Assembly (NCBI GenBank): GCA_021731285.1
Contig: JAKFXR010000026.1
Location: 1-39,764, forward strand
Length of the DNA stretch: 39,764 bases
DNA from: Polaromonas sp.
Lineage (GTDB): Bacteria > Pseudomonadota > Gammaproteobacteria > Burkholderiales > Burkholderiaceae_C
Direction of reading: 5' to 3'
The notes under the pieces were generated by a model. It saw only the letters and a program-made list of their open reading frames with translations, was not told where the DNA came from and searched no databases. Below, one piece after another: positions 32,133-39,764 of the stretch (the first letter of the stretch is position 1; each line of letters begins with the position of its first letter). The position numbers and the translations under genes were made by a program.

Positions 32133-33440
32133 ATGCGCAGGCTGGCTATCGACCTGAAGAATCATTTCCGACCCATGCACCGCGCATACACGGCTACCCT
32201 GCTCATGGCACTTGCAGTGCTCTGGAGCACAGGCGCAACTGCGCAAACTGCGGCAAAACCAGCAGGCACCCCCAAGGCTGGCACCAAGCCCCGCCCTCAA
32301 AAAACCGCCCGCGCGCCCGTCAAGGCGCGGGACGGTGAAGCCGAGGCGCGCCTGATCGAGGTGTACAAGCTGGCCGGAAGGGCCAAAAGCCGCGAGGCAC
32401 TGGCCCTGGCCGAACGCCTCGTCACCGACCACCCCAACTTCCAGCTGGCCCAGCTGGTCTACGGCGACCTGCTCTCGGCCCAATCACGGCCGCTGCGTGC
32501 CCAGAACGACCTGGCTGGCAGTGCGGCGGGCGCCAATGCGGCCATGCTGGGCGACTTGCGGCTGGAGTCCATGCTGCGATTGAAGGCCCTCAGGGAACGA
32601 CCGGCACCGGGCACCATCCCCTCGCAATTTCTGCAGCTGTCTCCCCGAAACAAGCATGCCATTGCGGTGGACGCCTCGCGGGCACGCCTCTACCTGTTTG
32701 AGAACACGCCCACCGGCCTGAAGCTGCTGGCCGACTACTACATCTCGCTGGGCAAATCCGGGATAGACAAATCCGTGGAAGGCGACCTGCGCACACCACT
32801 GGGTATTTACTTTGTGACCAGCAACCTGGATCCCAAGTCCCTCAAGGACTTCTACGGCTCCGGTGCGCTGCCCATCAACTACCCCAACCAGCTTGACATC
32901 AAACGCGGCAAGACCGGCGGAGGCATCTGGCTCCACGGCACGCCGCCGACCCAGTTTTCGCGCGCGCCCAAAGCCACCGACGGCTGCGTGGTGCTGGCCA
33001 ACCCGGACCTGGAGCGCATCATCCGCACAGTGGAAGTGCGCAGCACACCCGTGGTGATTGCCCAAACCCTCAAATGGGTGTCCGCGCAAAGCGTGAAAAC
33101 CGATGTGCAGTCCTTCGAGCAGGCGCTGCAAACCTGGCACAAGGCCAGATCCGGGGGCGACCTCGGCACCCTGGCCAGCCTCTACAGCAGCGACTTCAAC
33201 AGCTTTGGCAAAACCCTGGCCGAGTGGACGGCGATGCAGCGCGCCGAGTCAGAAAAAATGCGCGGCCGCTCGGTGCAGCTCAAGGACCTGTCTTACCTGC
33301 GGTGGACCGACAGCGCTGCAGACACCATGGTGGTAACCTTTGGCGAGGTGATCAGCGGCTCCCGCACGGGCCCGGTGCGCCGCCAGTACTGGGCGCGTCA
33401 GGGTCGACAGTGGAAAATATTCTTTGAAGGAGTGATCTGA
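32133..33440 (+). CDS. L,D-transpeptidase (YkuD) with C-terminal NTF2-like domain
   Basis: Periplasmic peptidoglycan or protein cross-linking enzyme of 435 residues. The N-terminal hydrophobic signal is near 18-37. A helical region lies at 65-155. The YkuD catalytic domain is about 172-312, with His268 in WLHGTPPT and nucleophile Cys285 in ATDGCVVLANPDL. An NTF2-like domain follows (about 325-434, LQTWHKARSGGDLGTLASLYSSDF), matching the domain at the end of the preceding gene. The ATG at 32133 has AAGGTGG upstream; an ATG at 32088 would overlap the TPR gene. The stop overlaps the ppiA start by one base. Family names used elsewhere include Cds6-type L,D-transpeptidase. Confidence 0.88.
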   Translation: MRRLAIDLKNHFRPMHRAYTATLLMALAVLWSTGATAQTAAKPAGTPKAGTKPRPQKTARAPVKARDGEAEARLIEVYKLAGRAKSREALALAERLVTDHPNFQLAQLVYGDLLSAQSRPLRAQNDLAGSAAGANAAMLGDLRLESMLRLKALRERPAPGTIPSQFLQLSPRNKHAIAVDASRARLYLFENTPTGLKLLADYYISLGKSGIDKSVEGDLRTPLGIYFVTSNLDPKSLKDFYGSGALPINYPNQLDIKRGKTGGGIWLHGTPPTQFSRAPKATDGCVVLANPDLERIIRTVEVRSTPVVIAQTLKWVSAQSVKTDVQSFEQALQTWHKARSGGDLGTLASLYSSDFNSFGKTLAEWTAMQRAESEKMRGRSVQLKDLSYLRWTDSAADTMVVTFGEVISGSRTGPVRRQYWARQGRQWKIFFEGVI

Positions 33441-34048
33441 TGAACACACACAAGCACACGGCTGGCCGCCGCGTTTGGCTGGCGCTGGCCGCGCTGGCGC
33501 TGGTCGCGGGCCAGGCCATGGCCCAATCCACGCCGGCAGCGCCACGCGTCAAATTCGCCACGACGGCCGGCGACTTTGTGGTCGAGGTCTATCCCGACAA
33601 GGCGCCCAAAACCGCTGAAAACTTTCTTCAGTACGTCAAGGACAAGCACTACGACGGCACGGTGTTTCACCGCGTGATCGACAACTTCATGGTGCAGGGG
33701 GGTGGCTACGATGCGCAGTACGCCGAGAAGCGGACCCGCGCGCCGGTGCCGCACGAAGGCCGTGAAGCGCTGGCCAAAGGCGGCGATAAAAACGTCGTCG
33801 GCACTTTGGCCATGGCTCGCACCAACGATCCGCATTCGGCGTCCTCGCAGTTTTTCATCAACGTCAAGGACAACGAATTTCTCAACCCCAGCGCCAGCGC
33901 TTTCGGCTACACCGTCTTTGGTAAAGTGGTCAGCGGCATGGACGTGGTGACCAAAATCAAATCCACCCCCACCGGCGCTGGCGGGCCTTTCCCCAGCGAC
34001 GTCCCGAAAACACCCATTCTTGTTACCTCTGCAACCCTGCTGAAATAA
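33440..34048 (+). CDS. ppiA: Periplasmic peptidyl-prolyl cis-trans isomerase (cyclophilin)
   Basis: The protein has 202 residues with a clear signal peptide ([20 protein letters not shown], cleavage after about 29). The cyclophilin fold is marked by [30 protein letters not shown] and [10 protein letters not shown]. It assists folding of exported proteins. The ATG overlaps the preceding stop (TGATG). It is immediately followed by the cytoplasmic paralogue ppiB, a common pairing in betaproteobacteria. Confidence 0.93.
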   Translation: MNTHKHTAGRRVWLALAALALVAGQAMAQSTPAAPRVKFATTAGDFVVEVYPDKAPKTAENFLQYVKDKHYDGTVFHRVIDNFMVQGGGYDAQYAEKRTRAPVPHEGREALAKGGDKNVVGTLAMARTNDPHSASSQFFINVKDNEFLNPSASAFGYTVFGKVVSGMDVVTKIKSTPTGAGGPFPSDVPKTPILVTSATLLK

Positions 34049-34053
34049 TCACC

Positions 34054-34563
34054 ATGAGCAATCCCAAAGTCGAACTGCACATCGCCGGCCACGGCGTCAT
34101 CACCCTGGAGCTGGACAAGGAAAAAGCGCCGAATTCGGTCGCCAACTTTCTGGACTATGTCGGCAAGGGTCATTACAACAACACGGTATTTCACCGTGTC
34201 ATACCCGGCTTCATGATTCAGGGCGGCGGCTTTGAGCCCGGCATGAAGCAAAAGCCCTGCGCTGCGCCCATTGCCAACGAAGCCAACAACGGCTTGAAAA
34301 ACGACAAGTACAGCGTCGCGATGGCCCGCACCAACGTGCCTGACTCCGCCACTGCGCAGTTTTTCATCAACGCTTCCGACAACGGTTTTCTCAATCACAC
34401 CTCGCCCACACCGTCCGGCTGGGGCTACGCCGTATTTGGCAAGGTGATTTCGGGCCGCAATGTGGTGGACGCCATCGAAGCCGTCCAGACCGGCAGCAAA
34501 GGCGGCCACAGCGACGTGCCCAAAGCCGACGTTGTGATTGAAAAAGCGGTCGCGCTGAGCTGA
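34054..34563 (+). CDS. ppiB: Cytoplasmic peptidyl-prolyl cis-trans isomerase B
   Basis: Cyclophilin of 169 residues without a signal peptide, so cytoplasmic. The motifs [40 protein letters not shown] and [12 protein letters not shown] are those of E. coli PpiB. It begins 5 bases after the ppiA stop and probably arose from the same ancestral gene, although the two differ widely outside the active site. Confidence 0.95.
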   Translation: MSNPKVELHIAGHGVITLELDKEKAPNSVANFLDYVGKGHYNNTVFHRVIPGFMIQGGGFEPGMKQKPCAAPIANEANNGLKNDKYSVAMARTNVPDSATAQFFINASDNGFLNHTSPTPSGWGYAVFGKVISGRNVVDAIEAVQTGSKGGHSDVPKADVVIEKAVALS

Positions 34564-34598
34564 TCCGGGCGCCGCGCATCGCCGCGCCAGCCTTGCCT

Positions 34599-35393
34599 GT
34601 GAACACCTCCGCAACCCAGCCCCCCATTGCGGAGTTGCGCGCTCCCGCCGCCTGGCGCACCGTCGACTTCATTTCCGACCTGCACCTGCAGGCCGCGGAG
34701 CCCGCCACTTTTGAGGCCTGGCAAAGCTACATGCTGGGCACACCTGCCGACGCGGTGTTCATCCTTGGCGACCTGTTTGAAGTGTGGGTGGGTGACGACG
34801 CCGTGGACGACCCCGCACATGGCTTTGAAGCCGGGTGTGCCAGGGTGCTGCAACAATGCGCGGCAAGGCGCGCGCTCTTTTTCATGCATGGCAACCGCGA
34901 CTTCCTCGTGGGTCCCCGGCTCATGGCGCAAAGTGGCGCCACACTTCTGGATGATCCGGTTGCGCTGACTTTCAAAGGCGCGCGCTGGCTGCTCAGCCAC
35001 GGTGACGCCTTGTGCCTGGACGATGTCAGCTACATGGCCTTCAGGCAGCAAGTGCGCGGCGCTGGCTGGCAACAATCTTTTCTCTCCAAACCGCTGGCAG
35101 AGCGGCAAGCCCTTGCACGCGGCCTGCGCGAGCAAAGCCGGCAGCAGCATGAGGCGCGCAAACAGTCCGGCCAGGCGTATGCCGACCTGGACACCGCCGC
35201 TACCCTCCAATGGCTGCAAGCCGCCCACGCGCCCACCCTGATCCATGGTCACACCCACCGCCCCGCAGTGCATGACCTGGGGCATGGCTATCGCCGCGTG
35301 GTCCTGACCGACTGGGATGCAGGCGCCACGCCGCCGCGCGCCGAAGTGTTGCGCCTGAGCGCTGATGGCATCCGCCGCATAGCCCTGGTCTGA
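34599..35393 (+). CDS. lpxH: UDP-2,3-diacylglucosamine diphosphatase
   Basis: Hydrolyses UDP-2,3-diacylglucosamine to lipid X and UMP in lipid A synthesis at the inner face of the membrane. All five metallophosphoesterase blocks are seen: DLHL near 27-30, GDLFEVWVGDD, GNRDF, SHGD and HGHTHRP. With the GTG at 34599 the protein has 264 residues; a TTG at 34593 is the alternative. No ATG precedes the first motif, and no strong ribosome site is visible, so the start is uncertain. It lies 35 bases after ppiB and 8 before mtfA. Confidence 0.92.
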   Translation: MNTSATQPPIAELRAPAAWRTVDFISDLHLQAAEPATFEAWQSYMLGTPADAVFILGDLFEVWVGDDAVDDPAHGFEAGCARVLQQCAARRALFFMHGNRDFLVGPRLMAQSGATLLDDPVALTFKGARWLLSHGDALCLDDVSYMAFRQQVRGAGWQQSFLSKPLAERQALARGLREQSRQQHEARKQSGQAYADLDTAATLQWLQAAHAPTLIHGHTHRPAVHDLGHGYRRVVLTDWDAGATPPRAEVLRLSADGIRRIALV

Positions 35394-35401
35394 GCTGCCC
35401 C

Positions 35402-36184
35402 ATGCTGGACTGGTTGCAGCGCATCCTCAGGCCCAGGGCTGCCGCCCAGGCCATCCCTGATGCGTTGTGGAACAGCACGCTGTCCAGCTACCCTTTTCTC
35501 CTGGCCCTCAACGCGGCTCAACAAACGCATCTGCGCCTGCTGGCCAGCCGCTTTCTGGCGCAGAAGGAATTTCATGGTGCGCAGGGTCTGGTAATCAGTG
35601 ACCACATGGCTGTCGCCATTGCCGCACAAGCCTGTCTGCCGGTCCTGCATCTGGGACTGTCCTGGTACGACGACTTTGTCGGCATCGTGGTACATCCCGG
35701 CCCCATGCTCGCGCGCCGGGAAATGCCCGACGCCGCCGGAGTGGTGCACCGCTATACCGAGGTGCTGGCGGGTGAGGCCATGGACCGCGGCCCGGTCACC
35801 CTGAACTGGCAGGACGTGGCCACGGCGGGCGAGTCGGCGGCCCATGGCTACAACGTGGTGATCCATGAGTTTGTTCACAAGATCGACATGCGCGACGGCA
35901 GCGCCGACGGTTGCCCGCCGCTGCCTTCACGCGCGGCCCATGCGGCATGGCGCGCCGTCATGCAAGCGGCGTACGACGCTTTCTGCGAACAGATCGCCAT
36001 GGCCGAGCGTTTTGGTGGAGAAGCTCCGTGGCTGGACAGCTATGGCGCGCAGGCGCCTGCGGAGTTTTTTGCGGTGGCGTGCGAGGCCTACTTCGTCAAC
36101 CGGCAACGCTTCACCCGGGACTTTGCCGGCCTGACAGCCTTGTTCGACAATTTCTTCAAGAGAAATGCAGATCTTGCCCTTTAG
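35402..36184 (+). CDS. mtfA: MtfA-family zinc peptidase
   Basis: Related to E. coli MtfA (formerly YeeI), a zinc aminopeptidase that binds the glucose repressor Mlc. The protein has 260 residues. The zinc motif HEFVH is at 155-159, with the third ligand Glu228 in AEFFAVACEAYF. The last codons (RNADLAL) and the stop are provided by repeat element E7. The start codon lies 8 bases after the lpxH stop, suggesting cotranscription. A role in sugar-transport regulation is known for E. coli only. Confidence 0.9.
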   Translation: MLDWLQRILRPRAAAQAIPDALWNSTLSSYPFLLALNAAQQTHLRLLASRFLAQKEFHGAQGLVISDHMAVAIAAQACLPVLHLGLSWYDDFVGIVVHPGPMLARREMPDAAGVVHRYTEVLAGEAMDRGPVTLNWQDVATAGESAAHGYNVVIHEFVHKIDMRDGSADGCPPLPSRAAHAAWRAVMQAAYDAFCEQIAMAERFGGEAPWLDSYGAQAPAEFFAVACEAYFVNRQRFTRDFAGLTALFDNFFKRNADLAL

Positions 36185-36216
36185 GGGCGGGAATAGTTTG
36201 CTACTGATTAGATAGC
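36160..36216 (-). repeat. Short interspersed element, copy E7 (at the 3' end of mtfA)
   Basis: Copy 7 of 8, reversed. The box is at 36200-36216, and the AAGGGC box on the minus strand starts at 36181, 35 bases along. It overlaps the last eight or so codons of mtfA and contains its TAG stop. Confidence 0.83.
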
Positions 36217-36238
36217 AATTTATTTCCCCGCATGACGC

Positions 36239-36994
36239 TCAGGTGGCGTAGAAAAGCACCGCGATAAAGTGACACACCGTACCGGCAGCCACAAACAGAT
36301 GCCAGACAAAGTGCCCGTAACGCACGCGGCCATCCGTGGCAAAAAAGGCCACGCCCAGGGTGTAGGCCAGGCCACCGGCGAGCAGCCAGAACAAGCCCCA
36401 CCCAGGCACCAGCTCCCACATCGGCTTGATGGCAATCACCGCCACCCAGCCCATGGCGAGGTACAGCATGGTGGAAATACGCGGGTAGCGAATGCCGGCC
36501 ACAGCTTTCACCGCAATGCCCGCCAGCGCCATGGCCCATACAAGACCGAACAGGCTCCAGCCCCAGGGCCCACGCAACACCCCCAGAGTGAACGGGGTGT
36601 AGGTGCCGGCAATCAGCAGGTAAATCGCGCTGTGATCCAGCACCTGAAAGACGCGCTTGGCACGCAGGGCCCGGCCCATCGGCAAGGCGTGGTACAGCAT
36701 GGATGCCGCGTAAAGCAACACCATCGCCGCCGCAAAAACGCAGGCCGCTGCAATGTCGACCGCATCGCCGCCGCGCACCGCACCGACCACCAGAAAAGGC
36801 GTGGCCACCAGTGCCGCCAGCAAGGCCACACCGTGGCTGATGCTGTTGGCAATCTCTTCACCCAGCGACTGCGGTCTGTCACCGCCGCCCCCACGCTTGT
36901 CACTTCGTGTACTGCGCTGCCCCCCGGGGGGGCTGGCCTTGCTTGGGGCGGCCCGGCGCGGCGTCCGTCCGGCCGTTGACGTAGCTGTAGTCAA
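36239..36994 (-). CDS. Hemolysin III / adipoQ-receptor (PAQR) family membrane protein
   Basis: Seven-helix inner-membrane protein of the YqfA/TrhA (hemolysin III) type. The family core starts at QSLGEEIANSISHGVALLAALVATPFL, with the conserved ASMLYHALP and LDHSAIYLLIAGTYTPF segments and the C-terminal HFVWHLFVAAGTVCHFIAV. The His/Asp metal site typical of the family can be traced. With 251 residues it is longer than the usual 205-220. The extra 40 or so residues at the N-terminus (Arg, Gly, Pro, Ser-rich) are coded by GC-rich repeat C3. The only in-frame start I can find is a TTG at 36994 overlapping the stop of the DUF349 gene. No GTG or ATG occurs before the first membrane helix. Confidence 0.85.
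   Translation of the reverse strand: MTTATSTAGRTPRRAAPSKASPPGGQRSTRSDKRGGGGDRPQSLGEEIANSISHGVALLAALVATPFLVVGAVRGGDAVDIAAACVFAAAMVLLYAASMLYHALPMGRALRAKRVFQVLDHSAIYLLIAGTYTPFTLGVLRGPWGWSLFGLVWAMALAGIAVKAVAGIRYPRISTMLYLAMGWVAVIAIKPMWELVPGWGLFWLLAGGLAYTLGVAFFATDGRVRYGHFVWHLFVAAGTVCHFIAVLFYAT
36905..36965. repeat. GC-rich interspersed repeat, copy C3 (inside the hemolysin III gene)
   Basis: Contains, on the minus strand, AAGCAAGGCCAGCCCCCC, the GGGGGGCAGCGCAGTACACG block and GAAGTGACAAGCGTGGGGGC. The layout matches copy C2 and, more loosely, C1. It encodes residues of about 10-37 of the hemolysin III homologue. Confidence 0.65.
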
Positions 36995-39764
36995 CGCTTG
37001 AGCAAAGCCTTCAGGACGTTGTGTACGCGGCGGGTGTGGGCTGCGTCATAAGGCGCGGCCAGCACTTTGGCGGTGTCCTCGCCCCAGGTCTGGGCGGGCG
37101 TGGGCTCGTTGCGTTTGGTCAGCAGCACCAGTTGCAGCATGCGGCGCGCACTGATGTGCTCCGCAGGTGTAGGCAATTCCGCCGCAATTTCCAGGCGCAG
37201 CAGGGTTTCGGCGGCGTCGCCTTTGGGTGCCGAGCCCAGCGCCTGCGCCCAGGCGTTGCGGGTCGCGGGTGTGATCTGCTTGCCAAGCGCCTGTACCGTG
37301 GGCAGCAGCGCCGGGTCGCGCTTTTCCCAGGCCGTCAGCAAATGGGTGAGGACTTCGCCATGGGCCTGCTCGGCCAGCTTCTTCAACGCATGCTGGGCAT
37401 GATCGAAAGCTTCGCGTTGCGCCCTGAAGGCCGCATCGCCCAGGCGTGGGCCGCGCTCTTCAAACGCCGGCCGTTCGTTGAAACGGCCACGGTCTTCACG
37501 CTCGGCGCGGTAGGGTTCGAACTTGTTGTCGGCCGGACGGCCGCCGCGCCCGTCGGGCTTGCCGCCGCCGGGACGGGCATCCTTGCGGTCACCAAACTTG
37601 CCGCCGCGTCCGGCCTGCACCGGCTCGGCTTTTTTCATGCCGGGCCGGTCATCACCGCGCATGGCAACCACCGGTTTGGCGGGTTTGGGCGGCGGCGCTG
37701 CCGGCGCAGGCGCTTGTGCAGCCTCTCCAGTCCCGGCAGATTCAGATGCGGCCGCATCCACTACCTCAGCAGGGTCGGCGGGCTCCGCCACTTCTGCTAT
37801 GTTTTCAGTAGCAGATGGCTCAACCGCTGCAAGGGCTGGTGCTTCATTTTGTTCAGCAACCGGAGCAGCATGGGCATTCCCGGGCGTTGCAGCGTCTTCT
37901 TTGGGCGCTGCAGCGGGAGCAGCAGGCGCGGGCGGCACGTACTGACCGCGCAGCCCGGCTTCAAGGTCGGCCATCGCGGCGCGGATTTTTTGCGCATCAC
38001 CCGTTGCGTTGGCGGCGTCCAGCGCTTTGGACAGTTCCACCACGAGGCGGTCATGCTCGCCCAGCGCAGAGGCGGCCTTTTCGCGTTCGGCAGTCTTGCG
38101 CTGGAAGGCGTCGTCAATCGGCTTGCGAAAAGCGTCCCAGAGTTTTTGCTCCTGCTTGCGCTCAATGGGCACGCTTTGCGCCTCCAGCTGCCAGCGCTGC
38201 TGCAGCTGCTTGACGGCGTCAATATGCAATTGCGGCTCCGCGCCCAGCACCTGGGCTTCTTCAATCATGGCCTTGCGGTTCGCCAGGCTGGCGGCACGGG
38301 CAGCCTTGAGCGGGGCGTCCGCCACGTCCATGGCGGCTTTCCATACCGGCTGGATTTCGGCAAAGGCTTTTTCACCGAGGTGGCCGGCGGCCGTCCACTT
38401 TTCGACAAAACCGTTGAGGCTGCGGATCTGGGCCTTCCAGTCGGTGTTGCCCTTGTTGGTCTCGGCCCAGGCCAGCACCTCGTCGATCAGCTTGCGTCGC
38501 TCGGCCTTGACAGCCTCGGTCTGCTCTTTGGTTTTTTCCAGCCAGGCCTCAACGACCTTGTGGGCTTCGTTGCAGGCATCGTCGAAGCGCTTCCATAGCG
38601 CATGGTTGGGTGTGCCGCCCTGATCACTGGTTTTCCAGAGGTCACGCATGCCGCGCAAGGCGTCCTGTTGCTTGCGCCCGCCCATGGGTTTGGCCACCAG
38701 TGCTTCTGCCTTGGCCACCAGCTCTTCACGAATCTGGTCGGCGCGCCAGCGCTGCCAGCCTTCGAGTTCACCCGCGGCAGTCAACGCGGCGTGGGCGGCC
38801 GCTTCCAGAGCGCTGTCGATATTGCGTATGTTGTCCTTGAGCGCCTGGCGCAGTTCGGCCGCCACCTTGGGGGTGGCCTTGCCGTGGCCTTCGGTGACTT
38901 CGTGCTCGAGTTTGGCCAGCGCGGCCTGCACGATGGCGGCGGATTTCTCGCGCATCTCTTTCAGCACAGCGGGGTCCAGCTTGGCCCGCGGAGCGCGGGC
39001 AGGTTTGTCGCCCTCTGCGGCGTCCGCGCTGCGCGGCACGCCGCGCGCACTGCGCAGCTCATCGGCCCAAACCGGCACGGCGGGCAAGGGCGCGGCGGCA
39101 TCTTCGGCCGCAGCCACAGCCAGTGCCAGCGCGCCCTGAAAAGCCTCCCACACCGCGAGCAACTGGCCGCGCGAAGCCTCCAGTTGGGGCGGAAACTTCG
39201 CGTCCACGCTGGGCCAGTTGCTGTCCTGGGCCAAGCCATCTGCCTGCTCCTGCCAGTGGGTGACGTCGGCCCGCAGCGCATCCCATGCGGCCTGGGCGTC
39301 GCGCCAGGGTTTGGTCGACAGCACTTCCACACGCTGGGCCATCAGCACAGCGGCTTCACGTTGCACCTGCACGCGGTGCTGCAGGTCTTCAATCGTCTTG
39401 ACGCGGTCGGTCAGCCGTGTCTTCAGGCCGGCCAATGGCTCGCGGGACAAGGGCGCACCGGCCTTGGCGGCATCACGCTGCCACGCCAGCGCATCGGCCA
39501 GATTGATTTTTTTGAGTTCGAGCAAGGCATTGCCCTTCTCGGCCCACTCCAGGGCCACCGCTTCCTGCCCTTTCAGGCGCTTGGCTTCGTCGAGCTTTTC
39601 CTTCAGTGGCTTGGCCGCACCCTTGTCGCGGTTGGCCAGGTCTTTGTAGACCTCGGCCATCTGCTCCACGCCCGGGCCGGTAGCCAGCCATTCGCGGATG
39701 CGTGTGGTGCGCTCCCCCGAGGTGGGCGCGGAAAGGCGCCGCCGGTGAGTCCATCCAGCGGATG
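36991..39764 (-). CDS. DUF349-repeat protein, 5' end outside the window
   Basis: The reading frame is open to the window edge at 39764, so the protein is at least 924 residues and its true start lies beyond. A GTG at 39669 is only the first in-frame start codon inside the window, and upstream sequence (SAPTSGERTTRIREWLA) still looks family-like. Long, charged helical repeats (about 120 to 570 counted from that GTG) match the DUF349 pattern, with W/R/F repeats such as WKAAMDVADAPLKAAR. A low-complexity Ala/Pro/Glu linker and an Arg/Gly-rich stretch (GGGKPDGRGGRPADNK) follow, then a helical C-terminal domain. Element E8 lies inside the linker. It is likely cytoplasmic; nucleic-acid or ribosome contact is only suggested by the basic RG segment. 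Confidence 0.85.
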   Translation of the reverse strand, partial: SAGWTHRRRLSAPTSGERTTRIREWLATGPGVEQMAEVYKDLANRDKGAAKPLKEKLDEAKRLKGQEAVALEWAEKGNALLELKKINLADALAWQRDAAKAGAPLSREPLAGLKTRLTDRVKTIEDLQHRVQVQREAAVLMAQRVEVLSTKPWRDAQAAWDALRADVTHWQEQADGLAQDSNWPSVDAKFPPQLEASRGQLLAVWEAFQGALALAVAAAEDAAAPLPAVPVWADELRSARGVPRSADAAEGDKPARAPRAKLDPAVLKEMREKSAAIVQAALAKLEHEVTEGHGKATPKVAAELRQALKDNIRNIDSALEAAAHAALTAAGELEGWQRWRADQIREELVAKAEALVAKPMGGRKQQDALRGMRDLWKTSDQGGTPNHALWKRFDDACNEAHKVVEAWLEKTKEQTEAVKAERRKLIDEVLAWAETNKGNTDWKAQIRSLNGFVEKWTAAGHLGEKAFAEIQPVWKAAMDVADAPLKAARAASLANRKAMIEEAQVLGAEPQLHIDAVKQLQQRWQLEAQSVPIERKQEQKLWDAFRKPIDDAFQRKTAEREKAASALGEHDRLVVELSKALDAANATGDAQKIRAAMADLEAGLRGQYVPPAPAAPAAAPKEDAATPGNAHAAPVAEQNEAPALAAVEPSATENIAEVAEPADPAEVVDAAASESAGTGEAAQAPAPAAPPPKPAKPVVAMRGDDRPGMKKAEPVQAGRGGKFGDRKDARPGGGKPDGRGGRPADNKFEPYRAEREDRGRFNERPAFEERGPRLGDAAFRAQREAFDHAQHALKKLAEQAHGEVLTHLLTAWEKRDPALLPTVQALGKQITPATRNAWAQALGSAPKGDAAETLLRLEIAAELPTPAEHISARRMLQLVLLTKRNEPTPAQTWGEDTAKVLAAPYDAAHTRRVHNVLKALLKR
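37796..37852 (+). repeat. Short interspersed element, copy E8 (inside the DUF349 gene, antisense)
   Basis: Copy 8 of 8. The box GCTATGTTTTCAGTAGC is at 37796-37812, and AAGGGC begins at 37831, 35 bases along. It lies antisense to the gene and encodes about 19 residues (QNEAPALAAVEPSATENIA) of the flexible Ala/Pro/Glu linker, where extra residues should be harmless. Confidence 0.78.

Noticed and set aside
1..39764. CRISPR arrays, insertion sequences, prophage or conjugation genes
   Set aside because: No regularly spaced direct repeats, transposase motifs, integrases or structural phage proteins were seen on either strand.

Overview
The window is high-GC chromosomal DNA that reads as a betaproteobacterium of the order Burkholderiales, most likely family Comamonadaceae (Polaromonas/Rhodoferax-like). 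This rests on protein style, on the housekeeping order cysS - DNA glycosylase - accA - tilS - lysC - tRNA-Ser, and on the type of interspersed repeats. I see no phage, insertion sequence, CRISPR array or rRNA.

Region 1 (about 146-11929) is a catabolic island. A long minus-strand gene train starts at an AroE-like dehydrogenase (10946). It continues through a LIV-type ABC importer (binding protein, two permeases, two ATPases), an HPPD-like VOC protein, a TIM-barrel 3-dehydroshikimate dehydratase-like protein, a PcaB-like cycloisomerase, a Gfo/Idh/MocA oxidoreductase, type II dehydroquinase (AroQ) and the ribosome-rescue factor ArfB. A PcaR/PcaU-like IclR regulator is divergent at 11138. Together they suggest uptake of quinate/shikimate-like hydroaromatic acids and conversion through 3-dehydroshikimate towards protocatechuate and the beta-ketoadipate route.

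Region 2 (12004-18017) carries a DMT exporter, an MFS transporter, chorismate synthase, a cupin, a glutathione S-transferase and an intracellular PHB depolymerase. Region 3 (18018-18815) has no gene: it holds repeats and a giant imperfect hairpin of about 660 bp. Region 4 (18816-23232) has a CBS-pair protein and a tightly coupled metZ - hydrolase - cytochrome P450 unit, then a DUF962 protein. Region 5 (23287-24651) is visibly poorer in GC; it encodes a zinc-ribbon membrane protein ending in a pilin-like domain and abuts tRNA-Ser(GCT). Region 6 (24790-30846, minus strand) is housekeeping: lysC, tilS, accA, a DNA glycosylase and cysS, with one small plus-strand lipoprotein. Region 7 (31037-36184, plus strand) covers envelope and folding functions: a TPR protein, an L,D-transpeptidase, two cyclophilins, LpxH and MtfA. 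Region 8 (minus strand) holds a hemolysin III homologue and a very long DUF349 protein cut by the window edge.

The most notable signal outside the genes is a short repeat family with eight copies in 40 kb. Each has a 17-nt palindromic box (GCTAT-N7-ATAGC type) and an AAGGGC box starting exactly 35 nt after the first base of the palindrome. Five copies lie inside or at the ends of genes: they insert residues into a P450, TilS and the DUF349 protein, supply the start of the DNA glycosylase and supply the stop of MtfA. A second, GC-rich repeat family appears to encode the N-terminus of the hemolysin III homologue.
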